Origin: Leishmania martiniquensis
Lineage: Eukaryota > Euglenozoa > Kinetoplastea > Trypanosomatida > Trypanosomatidae
Assembly (NCBI RefSeq): GCF_017916325.1
Contig: NC_090169.1
Span: 62,001 to 126,000, forward strand
Direction: 5' to 3'
DNA length: 64,000 nucleotides
Below the pieces are notes generated by a model. That model was not told the origin of the DNA. It searched no databases and saw only the letters and a program-made list of their open reading frames with translations. The translations under genes were made by a program, and so were the position numbers. Shown one piece after another: positions 39,467 to 49,360 of this stretch (position 1 is the stretch's first letter; the number at the start of each line of letters is the position of its first letter).

Positions 39467-41857
39467 ATGCTGCGAACGCGACCACAGCGAATGTACCTGC
39501 CGAGAGCCCTCAAGAAGGATCCCAATGCACACCCGCTGCAGGTGCAGAACTCGCAGCGCTTTCTGCGCACGGCCTGCGTCGGTGCACTGATGGCGTTGAT
39601 CTTGTCGACCATCATGGGCCTCCGTAAGGTGCAACAGCGAAACCGGCTGTCGCAGAGAGAACTGCTACGCAAGCGGCAAGGGCAGCGGGTTGTCATTATT
39701 GGAGGGGGCGCTGGCGGGTCCACGGTGGCGGCGCTCCTCGCGAATTCGATGCCGGAATTGAAGATCACAGTGATTGAGAAAGAACGGCATCAGATCTTTC
39801 TCGGGCATGTTGCCCTCGCGCACGTTGGTCACCGCAGCTACGACATTGCCACCACGACGGGCATAGACGTCCTCCGCTCCCCTGCGACGTGGAACGTGAC
39901 ACGGGACGCCAACCTCGTGGCTGCGGAGGCGCTGCGCGTGGACGCAGACGCAAAGAAGGTGTACGTGCGCAGCACCAAAGCAATGCTGGCCGCTGCGACG
40001 GTCCCCAGCGACGACGCTGCAAGTGGGCGGTACCCTAGCTGGGGGGAGCGCTTCCTGCATCGCTGCTGGCCAAGTCGTCATCCCCAAATATCGACAGTCT
40101 CGTTCAACGAGGACGGCAGCGCCAACCTCTCTGACGGCACAACGGTCTTTTCGTACGATGCGTTGGTGGTCGCTGCAGGTGCGCAGCGCTCGCTCGGGTA
40201 CTTGGCGGGCCAGGTGCAGTCGAGGCAGCTGGACACCTACCGCATCGCCGTGAACCCCGGCACTACGCGTGACAACCTGGCGAACCTCTTCTCAGGTAAT
40301 GTGCTGCACGTGAAGGTACCGCCTTCTTCGTTTGTGGCGCAAATGGAAGCGGCGCGTGCATTGATGGCAGCACCTCACGGGGTGCCAAGCTGCGGAGTGC
40401 CGAGGCTTGAGCTGGGTGCGGTCATTACTCCGGCGCTGCGTACGCCACCAGCAGCGGCGGCTCCATCAACTCCATCCTCTCCCACAACGGCGGGCCCCTC
40501 TTCTACGTCGCCTTTGCTCGCCCGCTCGTTTGGCACGTCGCGTGCCGCAGCCGCGTCGACAGAAGCGACGGACACACCGCTGATCCCAGACGAAGTGGCT
40601 GAGCGACTGCAGTGCGTGTCCGGCTCGGCCACCGCTGCTTCTCCTTTGGGAGCGCTAGCGCGGTGGTGCATGCACTACAGCAGCCGCCAGCACGACAGCA
40701 CCTTTGTTTCGAGCGTCAACACCATCTGGAAGTACCTCCACTACTACAACAAGTTGGGTCTGTGCCACTACGTCGCGGTGACAGCTGACCCACAGCCGAT
40801 AGGACCCGCACCACGAGCGGTGAACGAAGTCATCGAGAAGTTCTGGCGAGAGCGGCAATTGGCGTGCCAAAAGCATTGCGGCGGTACTGCAGAGCGCTTT
40901 CACCTACTCTTCCACAGCTACTTGTCCACTGTGGACACCGTGGCGAATGTGGCAACGCTTTACGATTACCAGAATAACGCAGAGGTGCGCGTGCCGTACA
41001 GCCTACTAGTGCTGGATCTTCCGCTTTGCGCACCGGCGTTCGTGCGCGCGAGCGGACTGCATCGCACGTGCTACGTAGAGGAGTGCGTGATGCCCGCGCT
41101 GCGGCGCGGTACAGAGGAGGCTGCGGTGCCGCAGCTGCGCAAGCATGCGCTTCTGCGAAAAACAAAGGAGGAAATGGAGGCGCTCTTCGAGAATGAGGCG
41201 TCGTTCATGGACGTGGACCACGAGACGCTGCAGCACCGCCGCTACGCAGATATCTTCGCGCTTGGCGACGTGGCGGGTGTACCATCCGCAAAGAGTTACG
41301 GTGCCGTCTCGGCTCAAGTACCTGTCGTTGTGCACAACGTCCGACAAGTGCTTGCAGGCCAGAGGGCGCAGGCACAGGCTCAGGCTCAGGCTCAGGCGGC
41401 GGAAGCCCCAGGCAAGGTGGCTGCTGCGGCGGCGATGACGCGGACGCCTGTGCTGCCCAAAGCGAACGCCAGGTACACAGGCTACTCCTCGTTTCACGTG
41501 GTGATGACCACCTGGCGGGCGATGTGGCCGGAGATGTGCTATGATGCGCCGCAGACGGAGCTGAGGTGCTGTTCGCCGCCGTCGTCGCCGGCTGACTCAG
41601 CGGAGGCAGCTCTCAAGCAGAGGTGGGATGTAGTCGCCCCTCTCGCGCACTGCGATCATCATCTGTGGAACAGCCTTGCTTGGCGGGATCTTCGCGGCCT
41701 CCTGAATGGCCTCTTTCACCAGCTGGCCCTCTACGAGCTTATCCATTTCTTCATCTTTAGCCGCGGGCTGTGGTACTCACCGTCGTGGTTTGGCGTGCCA
41801 ACGTACTCCCCGGACGACGGCACGCTGCGCGTGTCTTCATGGAAGGACCTCCTTTGA
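39467..41857 (+). CDS. Sulfide:quinone oxidoreductase-like flavoprotein
   Basis: A 796-residue FAD-dependent oxidoreductase resembling eukaryotic sulfide:quinone oxidoreductase (SQOR), the mitochondrial enzyme that oxidises H2S and passes electrons to ubiquinone. The dinucleotide-binding motif VVIIGGGAGGSTVAALL is at about 75-91, followed by an acidic strand end (ITVIEKERHQIF). A second conserved block at about 580-612 reads VDHETLQHRRYADIFALGDV, then AGVPSAKSYGAVSAQ, closely like the SQOR C-terminal FAD-binding region; YTGYSSF follows near 667. A hydrophobic segment at about 35-51 suggests a membrane anchor after a basic presequence-like N-terminus. It is much longer than typical SQOR (about 450), with a Ser/Thr/Pro/Ala-rich insertion (about 310-400), an Ala-Gln repeat (635-645) and a long C-terminal extension. 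I could not assign the redox-active Cys pair, so activity is unproven. Confidence 0.75.
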   Translation: MLRTRPQRMYLPRALKKDPNAHPLQVQNSQRFLRTACVGALMALILSTIMGLRKVQQRNRLSQRELLRKRQGQRVVIIGGGAGGSTVAALLANSMPELKITVIEKERHQIFLGHVALAHVGHRSYDIATTTGIDVLRSPATWNVTRDANLVAAEALRVDADAKKVYVRSTKAMLAAATVPSDDAASGRYPSWGERFLHRCWPSRHPQISTVSFNEDGSANLSDGTTVFSYDALVVAAGAQRSLGYLAGQVQSRQLDTYRIAVNPGTTRDNLANLFSGNVLHVKVPPSSFVAQMEAARALMAAPHGVPSCGVPRLELGAVITPALRTPPAAAAPSTPSSPTTAGPSSTSPLLARSFGTSRAAAASTEATDTPLIPDEVAERLQCVSGSATAASPLGALARWCMHYSSRQHDSTFVSSVNTIWKYLHYYNKLGLCHYVAVTADPQPIGPAPRAVNEVIEKFWRERQLACQKHCGGTAERFHLLFHSYLSTVDTVANVATLYDYQNNAEVRVPYSLLVLDLPLCAPAFVRASGLHRTCYVEECVMPALRRGTEEAAVPQLRKHALLRKTKEEMEALFENEASFMDVDHETLQHRRYADIFALGDVAGVPSAKSYGAVSAQVPVVVHNVRQVLAGQRAQAQAQAQAQAAEAPGKVAAAAAMTRTPVLPKANARYTGYSSFHVVMTTWRAMWPEMCYDAPQTELRCCSPPSSPADSAEAALKQRWDVVAPLAHCDHHLWNSLAWRDLRGLLNGLFHQLALYELIHFFIFSRGLWYSPSWFGVPTYSPDDGTLRVSSWKDLL
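41369..41398 (+). repeat. In-frame CAGGCT hexanucleotide repeat
   Basis: Tandem CAG-GC(T/A/G) units encode an Ala-Gln run in the flavoprotein (from residue 635). The pure CAGGCT part is short, but being in units of six, changes in copy number would keep the frame. Confidence 0.85.
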
Positions 41858-42712
41858 GTTTGGGGGAACTTCAGGGAAAGCGAGTGAGGCGCTTGAGGAG
41901 AAAGCAGCGCTTGACGGCCCAACAACATCGTGCGCACACACATACAGATATATATGCATGCGTGTGTGTGTGTTCACCGTTTGCAGGCCGACTTCTGTTT
42001 CACAGGTATCACGTGCTCTCCACTCTGTGCGGAGGTGCACGCCTTCCGGTGTCTGCGGGGCGTCTCTCTACCACGCTGAGTTTTGTATGCCGCGTCCGTG
42101 TCATTAGCGCGCACCGCCTCGCGTCTCTCTTTTCCCAGCGGTCATGAACGAGGTGCTTTCTCTCAGCCAGCAGGCATGTGCACAACGCGGGTCACCACCG
42201 ACCTCAGCCCCCGAAGAGCTGCACGGTTGCGCCATCCCTCTCCACTCCTGACAGCTGAGAAAGTCTGAGGTGCATCCAGACAGCAAACGGACGTTGAGGC
42301 GTTCCATGAGAGGGGTGCGCGATGTTGGTTAGCGTCTGCCATGATGCCCCGCCCCCCCTCCTCCCCCCTCTTGCCCCTGCGTTCGCCCACACGTCAGCCC
42401 CCTTTCAAACTTTCCCAACCTTTTCCCTCCTCCTCCGTCGACCTCACCTCTTTGTCAGCGTTTCGCATCCCGCCGCTTCATCTGCGCCTGCAGCCGTTCA
42501 CCTGCTGCTCGCGGGCATGGCTACGCTTCATTGAGGATATCGCGTCTCTGCTGTTCATACGTCAACGGCAGTTATCTTCTTTTTTTTTGCTGCGCCGTTT
42601 GGACCAGCCGTCCATCACCGTTGCCGCATCGCCTCCCTCACTGCCCCCTTTAGCGTCGGCACCCTCCTCGTGGCACTCACGCATACATCGCTCTCCCAGT
42701 GCGCGTCTGTGC

Positions 42713-42898
42713 ATGGCGTCGTCCTTGCAGCACGTTCACTGGGCTTTCATACGCGACGGCAGCGACCATAAGACAAGCGAGCCACCACATCATCGATCAG
42801 GTGAAGGACTTCCGTTCGTAGTCGCCCAAGAAAAGAGTGAGAGACAGTTGCAGCTCACAATTCAGACCCTTCGCGCGCGCACGCGCGCGCTCGAATAA
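42713..42898 (+). CDS. Possible small protein (61 aa)
   Basis: The frame begins MASSLQHVHWAFIRDGSDHK and ends with a Gln/Arg-rich helical segment (QLQLTIQTLRARTRALE). It sits in a balanced-composition island between two pyrimidine-rich stretches, the arrangement expected of a gene with its own upstream splice region. The tract CGCTCTCCCAG ends about 12 nt before its ATG. Third-position GC is moderate. I recognise no family; the short length means chance cannot be excluded. Confidence 0.35.
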   Translation: MASSLQHVHWAFIRDGSDHKTSEPPHHRSGEGLPFVVAQEKSERQLQLTIQTLRARTRALE

Positions 42899-44280
42899 AA
42901 CGGCACACGTCTAGTTTTCTGATTCATTTGTGTGCACGCGCACAGAGAGGGAGTCGTGAGAATTCCAAGATAAGCTTTCTTCGCGTAGTGCGAAGGGCAT
43001 CCCCTTCTGTTTTCTTGCCTCCCTGCTCACGCACCGTGGCCGTGCCACAGGTCTGCACTGGTGCCCCTTTCCCCAACCCTCTTGTCAGCTCCTTTACCCG
43101 TACTAGTGCCCCATCTTCTGTCCCTCAGCCGTTGTGTGGCGCTTCTAAGTGTGCTTCTGTGCAAGTCTCTTCTACTGCCCCCCTCCCCCAGCCTCCCCTA
43201 CCCACGCACACTCACACTCAGACAAGTACGAGCGCACACATCACCCCTTTCGAAGCCGCCTCCTCTCCTTTCCTCATCTACTTTGGGCCACCTCCGCTGC
43301 CTGTTGTCTTTCACCTTTCTGTGTTTGCCCTCATTCGCCGTGTAAAGCTGATTATTTTTTTTTACGTCTTGCCTTGCTCCCCCTTTCCCTCCTCCTCCCG
43401 TCCTCCGCCTGCCCCCTGCACTCCGTCTCCGTCGTAGCTGTGGTCGTTGTTTCTTAGGCACTGGCTTGTTTCCCCCTCTGTGTGCCTGCGTGCCGGAGTG
43501 CCTTATTTGGTGCCGTCGCTATGGATGATGGCTGCTCTGAGTGGCCATTTCGATTGATTCCATTGATCTCCATCGGCCCCTCCCATTCTCCTCTGTGTGT
43601 GTGTGTGTGTCCTTCGACTCTCGTGTACTCCTTTGCCCAGTCTCTTCTCCACCCCCCCTCACAAACGCATACGCACCGCCGATAGCCAAGACGCATTCTT
43701 ATCTTCTGTTGCGGCGCACACAGTTATTCAGCTCCCATACAGACTGGAACCAAAGCAGCGGTGTGTTTCGTTGATTATTTCGAATTTCCCTGCAATTCAT
43801 TGTGTGTGCTGCTCCCTCTCCCAACTCCCCTCCCTTTTCTTTCGCCTCCCTCCTGTCTCTGTTGTCGCTGTGGTTGCGTTGAGGTCGCCCACCGCCCCTT
43901 TCCCCTTTTCTTTATCTCGTAAGCAAACTATTATCACTCCTTTGAGCGCACCGGTCGCTGCTTTCACTTCTCCTCTCCGCCCTCCCACGACCCCCCTTTT
44001 TCTCCCTCTCTTTCTCAGCTCTCGCTGCCGCGGTGACAGCGTTGGCGGAACTGCCGCCGGGTGTTATAGACGCCGCGGCACTGCGGAATCTGCGTTGGCA
44101 CCGGCATGCGTGAGTGATCGACCCTCACTTGTTTCTCCCTCCCCCTCCTCATTTTGCGCTATTCTCTTTTACAGTTACTTTCGTACGCGCCCCCCGCCCT
44201 GTTTTGTGTTGCCGCAGTTCTCTCTTCTTCTCTCCAACTCCCTCTCCTCTCTACATCTGCTTCATCCTACGTGTGTGTGT

Positions 44281-44301
44281 CTGTCTGTCTGTCTGTCTGT
44301 C
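44281..44301. repeat. CTGT tetranucleotide microsatellite
   Basis: Five perfect CTGT units preceded by a TG run, just upstream of the calpain-like gene acceptor. Confidence 0.9.
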
Positions 44302-44362
44302 AGTAGGCGCGGGCCTTCGCCTCTTTTCTGCTAACGTCTCTTGCCTCGCCTTTCCATTTCGC

Positions 44363-44364
44363 AG
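44363..44364 (+). promoter_or_regulatory. Probable trans-splice acceptor AG
   Basis: The tract TGCCTCGCCTTTCCATTTCGCAG is followed by about 140 nt without an ATG until 44507. This supports 44507, rather than any upstream position in the long open frame, as the start of the calpain-like protein. Confidence 0.55.
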
Positions 44365-44506
44365 CGCTGCCATTTCGTGTCCCCTCTCATACCGCTGCTG
44401 CCACGGCTGTTTCTGTACGTCTGTGAGTCCGTCGAAGCTTGAGAGGAGCAAGTGCAGCACTGTGGCGAGGGGCGGCTCTCCATCAATCGAGCACTCCTCC
44501 CCTGCG

Positions 44507-47500
44507 ATGGCATCCGTGAGCAACTTTGGCTCCGAGCCCAAGACTCTGCCTTCTCCTTCACCTGCGCATGCCAGTGGGCCAGACTGCATGGTAGCCTCTT
44601 CCGACCCCACGGATGGCCGCAGCAACAGCAACAACGTGGAGAAACCCTGTGTGCCCGCAAGACTGCGGGCACCACGGGGTAGAAGGAGGAGAGACAGCTC
44701 CAAAAATGCACGCCGCGCACCAGAGCTTACGGACAGCGGCAATGCCCTCCCCATAACCACCGACGACGCCGGACGCCTGCGCACCTACTCGACAGGTGGG
44801 CTGCGCGCGCTTTCCTATGCGATGAGTGACGCCGACGCGAAACAGGAACCTGAGCAGGGCGTGCTGGGCAACAATGGCGGCGATGTCGGGCGACAAGAAT
44901 GTGAGCACACGCGCGATACTGTCGAAATGCAGCAAAGGGTCCCTCGACGAGAGGCTTTTCTGCCTCCGGTGTGTCCGCACGCTGTCCGCCTTTGCGAGAA
45001 GGGCCCGAACGGCGCCGACGAGGTCGCGAGGAGACCCTCCGACCATGCGGGCACCCTCACGCGACCGAAAGGCTCTGTGCAGGAGTACGTGCGCAAGACG
45101 CTGCAGCTGCAAAGTGAGCAGGGAATTCGGACCTGCGGAAGGGTGCGGCGACCCCTCTGCTCCATCCTCGTGAAGGCGAATGCATCGCGGCTGCAGCGGG
45201 GTGAGGACTTCAACAGCAAGCGGCGCAGCGACTCTGAGCCACGGCGCGGCTTCGACTGGGATAGGCTGGCAAGCAGCGGGGCCTTCTGGAAGAGAACCAT
45301 GTCTAAGCAGGAGACCGACGCAGATTTACGCTGCTACACCGCGCACGAGTACATCTTAGCCTTTTACTACGAGGAGAGCAAGGATTGCGATGATAGCCTA
45401 GACGTGGTCACACCGGACAGCAGCCAGCGGCGACAGCGCGAGCGCGTGGCGCACGTGGTGGCGGAGACGACGCCACGCGAGACGGAGAGATTGAAGCTGA
45501 AGTCGAAGGGGGCGATCTCCGCAAGCACACGGCGGGCAAGGATGACGTGTGCCACGGTGGAGGAACTGTACGCACAACTGGCCATGTGCTACCGGGAGGC
45601 CGGGGTGGAAAAAGGCTATCTCGACACGCTCTTCGTGAAGGAAGTGCTGAGCGGCAGGCGGCAGCCGCGGGTGCATGAAATGGAGAAGGACGACAGCCTC
45701 GGCGAGAACCTATCCGCCCCATCCGACAGCGATTTCGAAGAAGGACCGCGGGAAGTGGTGCGGGCGGGCAAGCCGAAGCGCCTACAGCTGGCTGCGAGCA
45801 GCAAGCGGTCCGCTAAGTCGCCGAGCTTTTACGAGGCTATGCTGGAGCAGATGCGGGTGAAGACGACGCCGGCCTTCCTGCACCACAACGCCATCCCGGT
45901 GCCTATGCTACGTTTTCTTAAGAAGCGTGGCATCATCAAGCTGGGCGACCACTCGTACGTGCTCCACCTCTGGGATGACGACAAGAAGGGCTACCTCGTC
46001 ACCAGCGTCTTCGACCGCAAACCTGGATTCGCCAAGCAGTTTAAAGACTCCTGCACGTACGCGATTTACGGGGTGGAGATGGGCCGTGACTGGGGCACGC
46101 GTTTTGGGCAACTGGTGCTGATGCGACAGCACTTGGCACCGGGCGCACGACAACATTTCCCAGAGGAGGGCAAACTTATTCGCGGGCACACAGTGATTCG
46201 CGCGGCAAGCGTCTTGGATATCTTTGATGGCCGGGTGTACGGCATCCCGTCTAATCTCAGGGAGCTGGATTACCGGCGCACCGGCATTCACGCGAGCGTG
46301 CAGGCCCTCGCCCACTACAATCACCTCTTCCCCCACTGGGGCCCGTTGCGCAAGATTATCCACCCGCAAGACCTCCTCGGCCGCCCGGTGGTGAACCCGG
46401 CAGGGGGCATGTACTGTCTCTCCATGATCGTGAATGGGGCAACACGGATGGTGAAGGTCGATGACCGGGTGCCAGTGGAGCCGGAGAGCGGACTCTTTCG
46501 TTGCCTCACGTCCGCGACGTTCGAGCTGTACCCAGCGCTGCTGGAGAAGGGACTCCTCAAGGCAAACGGCTGTGGCATCAACCTCGCCCTCATGGAGAGC
46601 TCAGCGGTGCTGTTCCAGCTGTGCGGGTGGATACCCGAAGTAATTCGCTTCCGCTGCGCCGGCGGCGTCGAGGAGCCCACCGTGGATGGGCTGATGCGGC
46701 CATCGGAGATGTGGTCGGTGCTGATGGAGGGCTATAGCTTTGGTCGACTCATGATGACTCTGACAGCGCACTGGCGTACTGGCCGGCCGCCCCTCACCCC
46801 GGCGGAGCGGATGATGCAGAGTGCGCAGTCGTTTGTGACGCCGGTCGTGTATCCTGTGATTGACATGATCACGCAGCGGCTGAGCGGTACTGGGGAGCCG
46901 AGCATTCGGGCCATCATGCTGCGAGACACGACAAAAGATCCGTCGACGCGACACTTCGAGCCGCCCTTGAAGACCTCCCTGACGCCGGAGCAGCTGCTGG
47001 ACCTAGGCTATATGAACGCCCACCATGAAGCCGGTCTCTTCTGCGTCACCTGGGAGGAGGCCATCGCGCACTTCGACCACTGCAGCATCAATTGGAGCCC
47101 GTTCACGTACTGGGACCTGCCAAGCGGTTCCAACGCTCCAGAGGACTGCACGCGGCTGTGCTGCCACGGCACCTACGACATGCGCAACGCTGGGCAGGAC
47201 ATGGTGCAGCAACCGCAGTTTCACATCACCTCCCATCTCGTAGACAGGTGCACGCACCTATTCCTGGTCTACTGCCCCCACACGGGCGACCAGTCCCCCT
47301 TGCCACACGACGTCAGTATGCTGGACACGAAAACTGTAGATGAGCTCTCCGGGGGCGGGGCAGTGGTGCGGCTTCGTGTGTACGAGATAACGACGCTGCC
47401 TTCGCTGATGCAGTGCAAGATGCGCGACAGTCGCGGCCGTCGAGTGTCGTGCTGCTTTGGAGACTGCCAAGGACGGCGCATCGTCAGCGAAACGGAAGGG

Positions 47501-49360
47501 CCGCGCGGACTGCAGCCGCTGGCGGTGGCGCAGGGTAACCGCAACGAGTTCATCACACTCGGCTTCGACTGCCTGCCTGGTACACGGCAGTACGTGGTTG
47601 TCATGGATGTTCACGAACGCCATCGGCGGCCGAGTGGAGAGGAAATGCTCCCATACACTGTAACGCTCTTCACCTGCCTTGACCCGTTGCTGGAGCGCAA
47701 CCCGAACAAGATTCCAATTTTTGCCATACACGCGCAGCACGCAACGCTGGAGCAGGCGAAGCAGACGGCGATGGGCGGCGGCTTCTCAAACCTGGAGGTT
47801 GCCTCCGCAGACCTGAACGTCAACGACCTGATCGAAGAGGAGGCGCAACGCAATCCACCGGAGAAGACGATCGCGATGCACGCCATCCCAGAGCATCCTA
47901 ACCTTCACTCACGCACGGTGCAGGGGCTGTGGTGCTTGCCCGAGTTGCATGCACAGACGGTGCTGCTTCAGCACGACGCCACGCGTGAGGTGTTGTACGC
48001 CGGCAAGCAGTGGTACTTCCACCTCGATTCACCTGGGTACTTCTCCCTGCGCATCTGCCAGTCGAAGCGGGTCGGGCCAGCGCCAGCCGCGGTCGAAATG
48101 CGGGTGCTGCTGGTGCGGCGCACGGGCAAGGACGACGCGGACGCAAAGGGAATAGGACCGCCAGCCGACGTCAAAGCGCAGGCCCGCGGTGAAGGTGGCA
48201 GCGAAGGCGCGGTGGCGAAGGAGCGCAAGACGTATGTGCCACGGGCTGTGCGGGGGGACGTCATGAATGGCAGCGATATCGTCTTGAGCAGCGGTGTCTG
48301 GTCCTTAGATGGCGCGGTGATCGATAGCGTGTCGCCACACACGGTGCTGCTGGATCGAGACGGCATCCTTGTACCGAACCCGAGACGGCTGCGGCAGCTC
48401 TACCACACCTCCTTCAACGTGGCCCTCTCCGACCGCGCCAACAGCGACAAGACTCAGATGCACTTCTTCCTCATATCCCGCCCGGACCCCAACGACCAGA
48501 TGCGCTGTGTCATTCTGCAGGCGTTTGCAGACGGCTTCATGATATCGCCGCACGCGTGCAACATCGGCATCAAAGGCAACCTTATACCACATGACACGGA
48601 GGTGCGCGCCGTACTCACCTCCTCGAACTTCTCCTATGAGGTGCATGGCAACGAGGGTCACTCCCTACCCTTCACACAAGAGAGCGCGCAGCGCTCGTTA
48701 ACGCTGCCGGTGCCGCAACTCGACCTGTTCATCGACGTGGACTTGCAGAACACGGCCCCTGCGAAGTGTACCTCGTTTTCGTCCGAGTCCAATGCCGGTC
48801 ACGCGGCTGAGCGGCTGCGCGCCGTCGTACGTGCCGCCTTGACGTCGAGCCCGGCCCAGCGGCTGCAGCTGCTGCGCACCACCTTTTCAACAATGTCGTT
48901 TGTCCGCCGTACTGTCACGAACGAGAGTCACCGCGCGTTTCTGATAGGGCTGGGAGACTCGATAGAGGCGTGGGTGCGATGGCACCAGAGCCTGGAGTCT
49001 CCGGGGGTACAGGCTCCGCTGCTGTCCCTGCCGCCGTTGCCGGAGGGGGACTACATCATTATCCCTTGCTTCACCCCCGTAGCGGGCGGCACCGTGGCGA
49101 AGCAGGGAAAGAAGTGCGGTGCTGCGGCCGGGTGCCGAAGCATACTGGCCTTCGACGTCACGCTCAGCGTACCAGGACGAGTGGTGGAGCTGATCCCAAC
49201 AAGCGGTTCAGGGGACGGACGGAGCCGCGCGCCAGTGTGGCGAGCACAAATGCATTGTGAGCAGTCCGTGGCAAGCGTTGTGCGTGTGGCCCCCAAATCG
49301 GAAAGCCGGCGCTGGGGATTCACCTCCTCGCTTTCACGGTGGATCTCTGGCGCGAAGTAG
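44507..49360 (+). CDS. Calpain-like protein (family C2), probably proteolytically inactive
   Basis: A 1617-residue calpain-like protein of the kinetoplastid type. Residues about 1-440 are low-complexity and charged, with no recognisable DUF1935 domain. The region about 445-590 precedes a calpain core at about 590-860: GGMYCLSMIVNG then VKVDDRVPV, the LYPALLEKGLLKANG helix, and WEEAIAHFDHCSINWSP at its end, all family landmarks. The catalytic Cys motif, usually like GNCWLVSALSVLA, is replaced by TGIHASVQALA at about 592-602. I also find no canonical His (GHAY-like) or Asn (NPWG-like) motif. It is therefore likely a pseudoprotease. The C-terminal half contains several beta-sandwich-like domains resembling calpain domain III (for example about 945-1050 and 1130-1190). 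Non-catalytic calpains in trypanosomatids are often cytoskeletal or regulatory. The start is the first ATG after the AG at 44363-44364. Confidence 0.88.
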   Translation: MASVSNFGSEPKTLPSPSPAHASGPDCMVASSDPTDGRSNSNNVEKPCVPARLRAPRGRRRRDSSKNARRAPELTDSGNALPITTDDAGRLRTYSTGGLRALSYAMSDADAKQEPEQGVLGNNGGDVGRQECEHTRDTVEMQQRVPRREAFLPPVCPHAVRLCEKGPNGADEVARRPSDHAGTLTRPKGSVQEYVRKTLQLQSEQGIRTCGRVRRPLCSILVKANASRLQRGEDFNSKRRSDSEPRRGFDWDRLASSGAFWKRTMSKQETDADLRCYTAHEYILAFYYEESKDCDDSLDVVTPDSSQRRQRERVAHVVAETTPRETERLKLKSKGAISASTRRARMTCATVEELYAQLAMCYREAGVEKGYLDTLFVKEVLSGRRQPRVHEMEKDDSLGENLSAPSDSDFEEGPREVVRAGKPKRLQLAASSKRSAKSPSFYEAMLEQMRVKTTPAFLHHNAIPVPMLRFLKKRGIIKLGDHSYVLHLWDDDKKGYLVTSVFDRKPGFAKQFKDSCTYAIYGVEMGRDWGTRFGQLVLMRQHLAPGARQHFPEEGKLIRGHTVIRAASVLDIFDGRVYGIPSNLRELDYRRTGIHASVQALAHYNHLFPHWGPLRKIIHPQDLLGRPVVNPAGGMYCLSMIVNGATRMVKVDDRVPVEPESGLFRCLTSATFELYPALLEKGLLKANGCGINLALMESSAVLFQLCGWIPEVIRFRCAGGVEEPTVDGLMRPSEMWSVLMEGYSFGRLMMTLTAHWRTGRPPLTPAERMMQSAQSFVTPVVYPVIDMITQRLSGTGEPSIRAIMLRDTTKDPSTRHFEPPLKTSLTPEQLLDLGYMNAHHEAGLFCVTWEEAIAHFDHCSINWSPFTYWDLPSGSNAPEDCTRLCCHGTYDMRNAGQDMVQQPQFHITSHLVDRCTHLFLVYCPHTGDQSPLPHDVSMLDTKTVDELSGGGAVVRLRVYEITTLPSLMQCKMRDSRGRRVSCCFGDCQGRRIVSETEGPRGLQPLAVAQGNRNEFITLGFDCLPGTRQYVVVMDVHERHRRPSGEEMLPYTVTLFTCLDPLLERNPNKIPIFAIHAQHATLEQAKQTAMGGGFSNLEVASADLNVNDLIEEEAQRNPPEKTIAMHAIPEHPNLHSRTVQGLWCLPELHAQTVLLQHDATREVLYAGKQWYFHLDSPGYFSLRICQSKRVGPAPAAVEMRVLLVRRTGKDDADAKGIGPPADVKAQARGEGGSEGAVAKERKTYVPRAVRGDVMNGSDIVLSSGVWSLDGAVIDSVSPHTVLLDRDGILVPNPRRLRQLYHTSFNVALSDRANSDKTQMHFFLISRPDPNDQMRCVILQAFADGFMISPHACNIGIKGNLIPHDTEVRAVLTSSNFSYEVHGNEGHSLPFTQESAQRSLTLPVPQLDLFIDVDLQNTAPAKCTSFSSESNAGHAAERLRAVVRAALTSSPAQRLQLLRTTFSTMSFVRRTVTNESHRAFLIGLGDSIEAWVRWHQSLESPGVQAPLLSLPPLPEGDYIIIPCFTPVAGGTVAKQGKKCGAAAGCRSILAFDVTLSVPGRVVELIPTSGSGDGRSRAPVWRAQMHCEQSVASVVRVAPKSESRRWGFTSSLSRWISGAK

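Larger units (their letters stand above)
41858..44506. other. Long intergenic region with a possible small gene
   Basis: About 2.6 kb with two separate pyrimidine-rich stretches (about 42340-42700 and 42990-44360). Between them lies a balanced island with a 61-codon frame (42713-42898), described separately. A CTGT repeat occurs at 44281-44301, and the acceptor for the calpain gene at 44363-44364. Confidence 0.55.
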
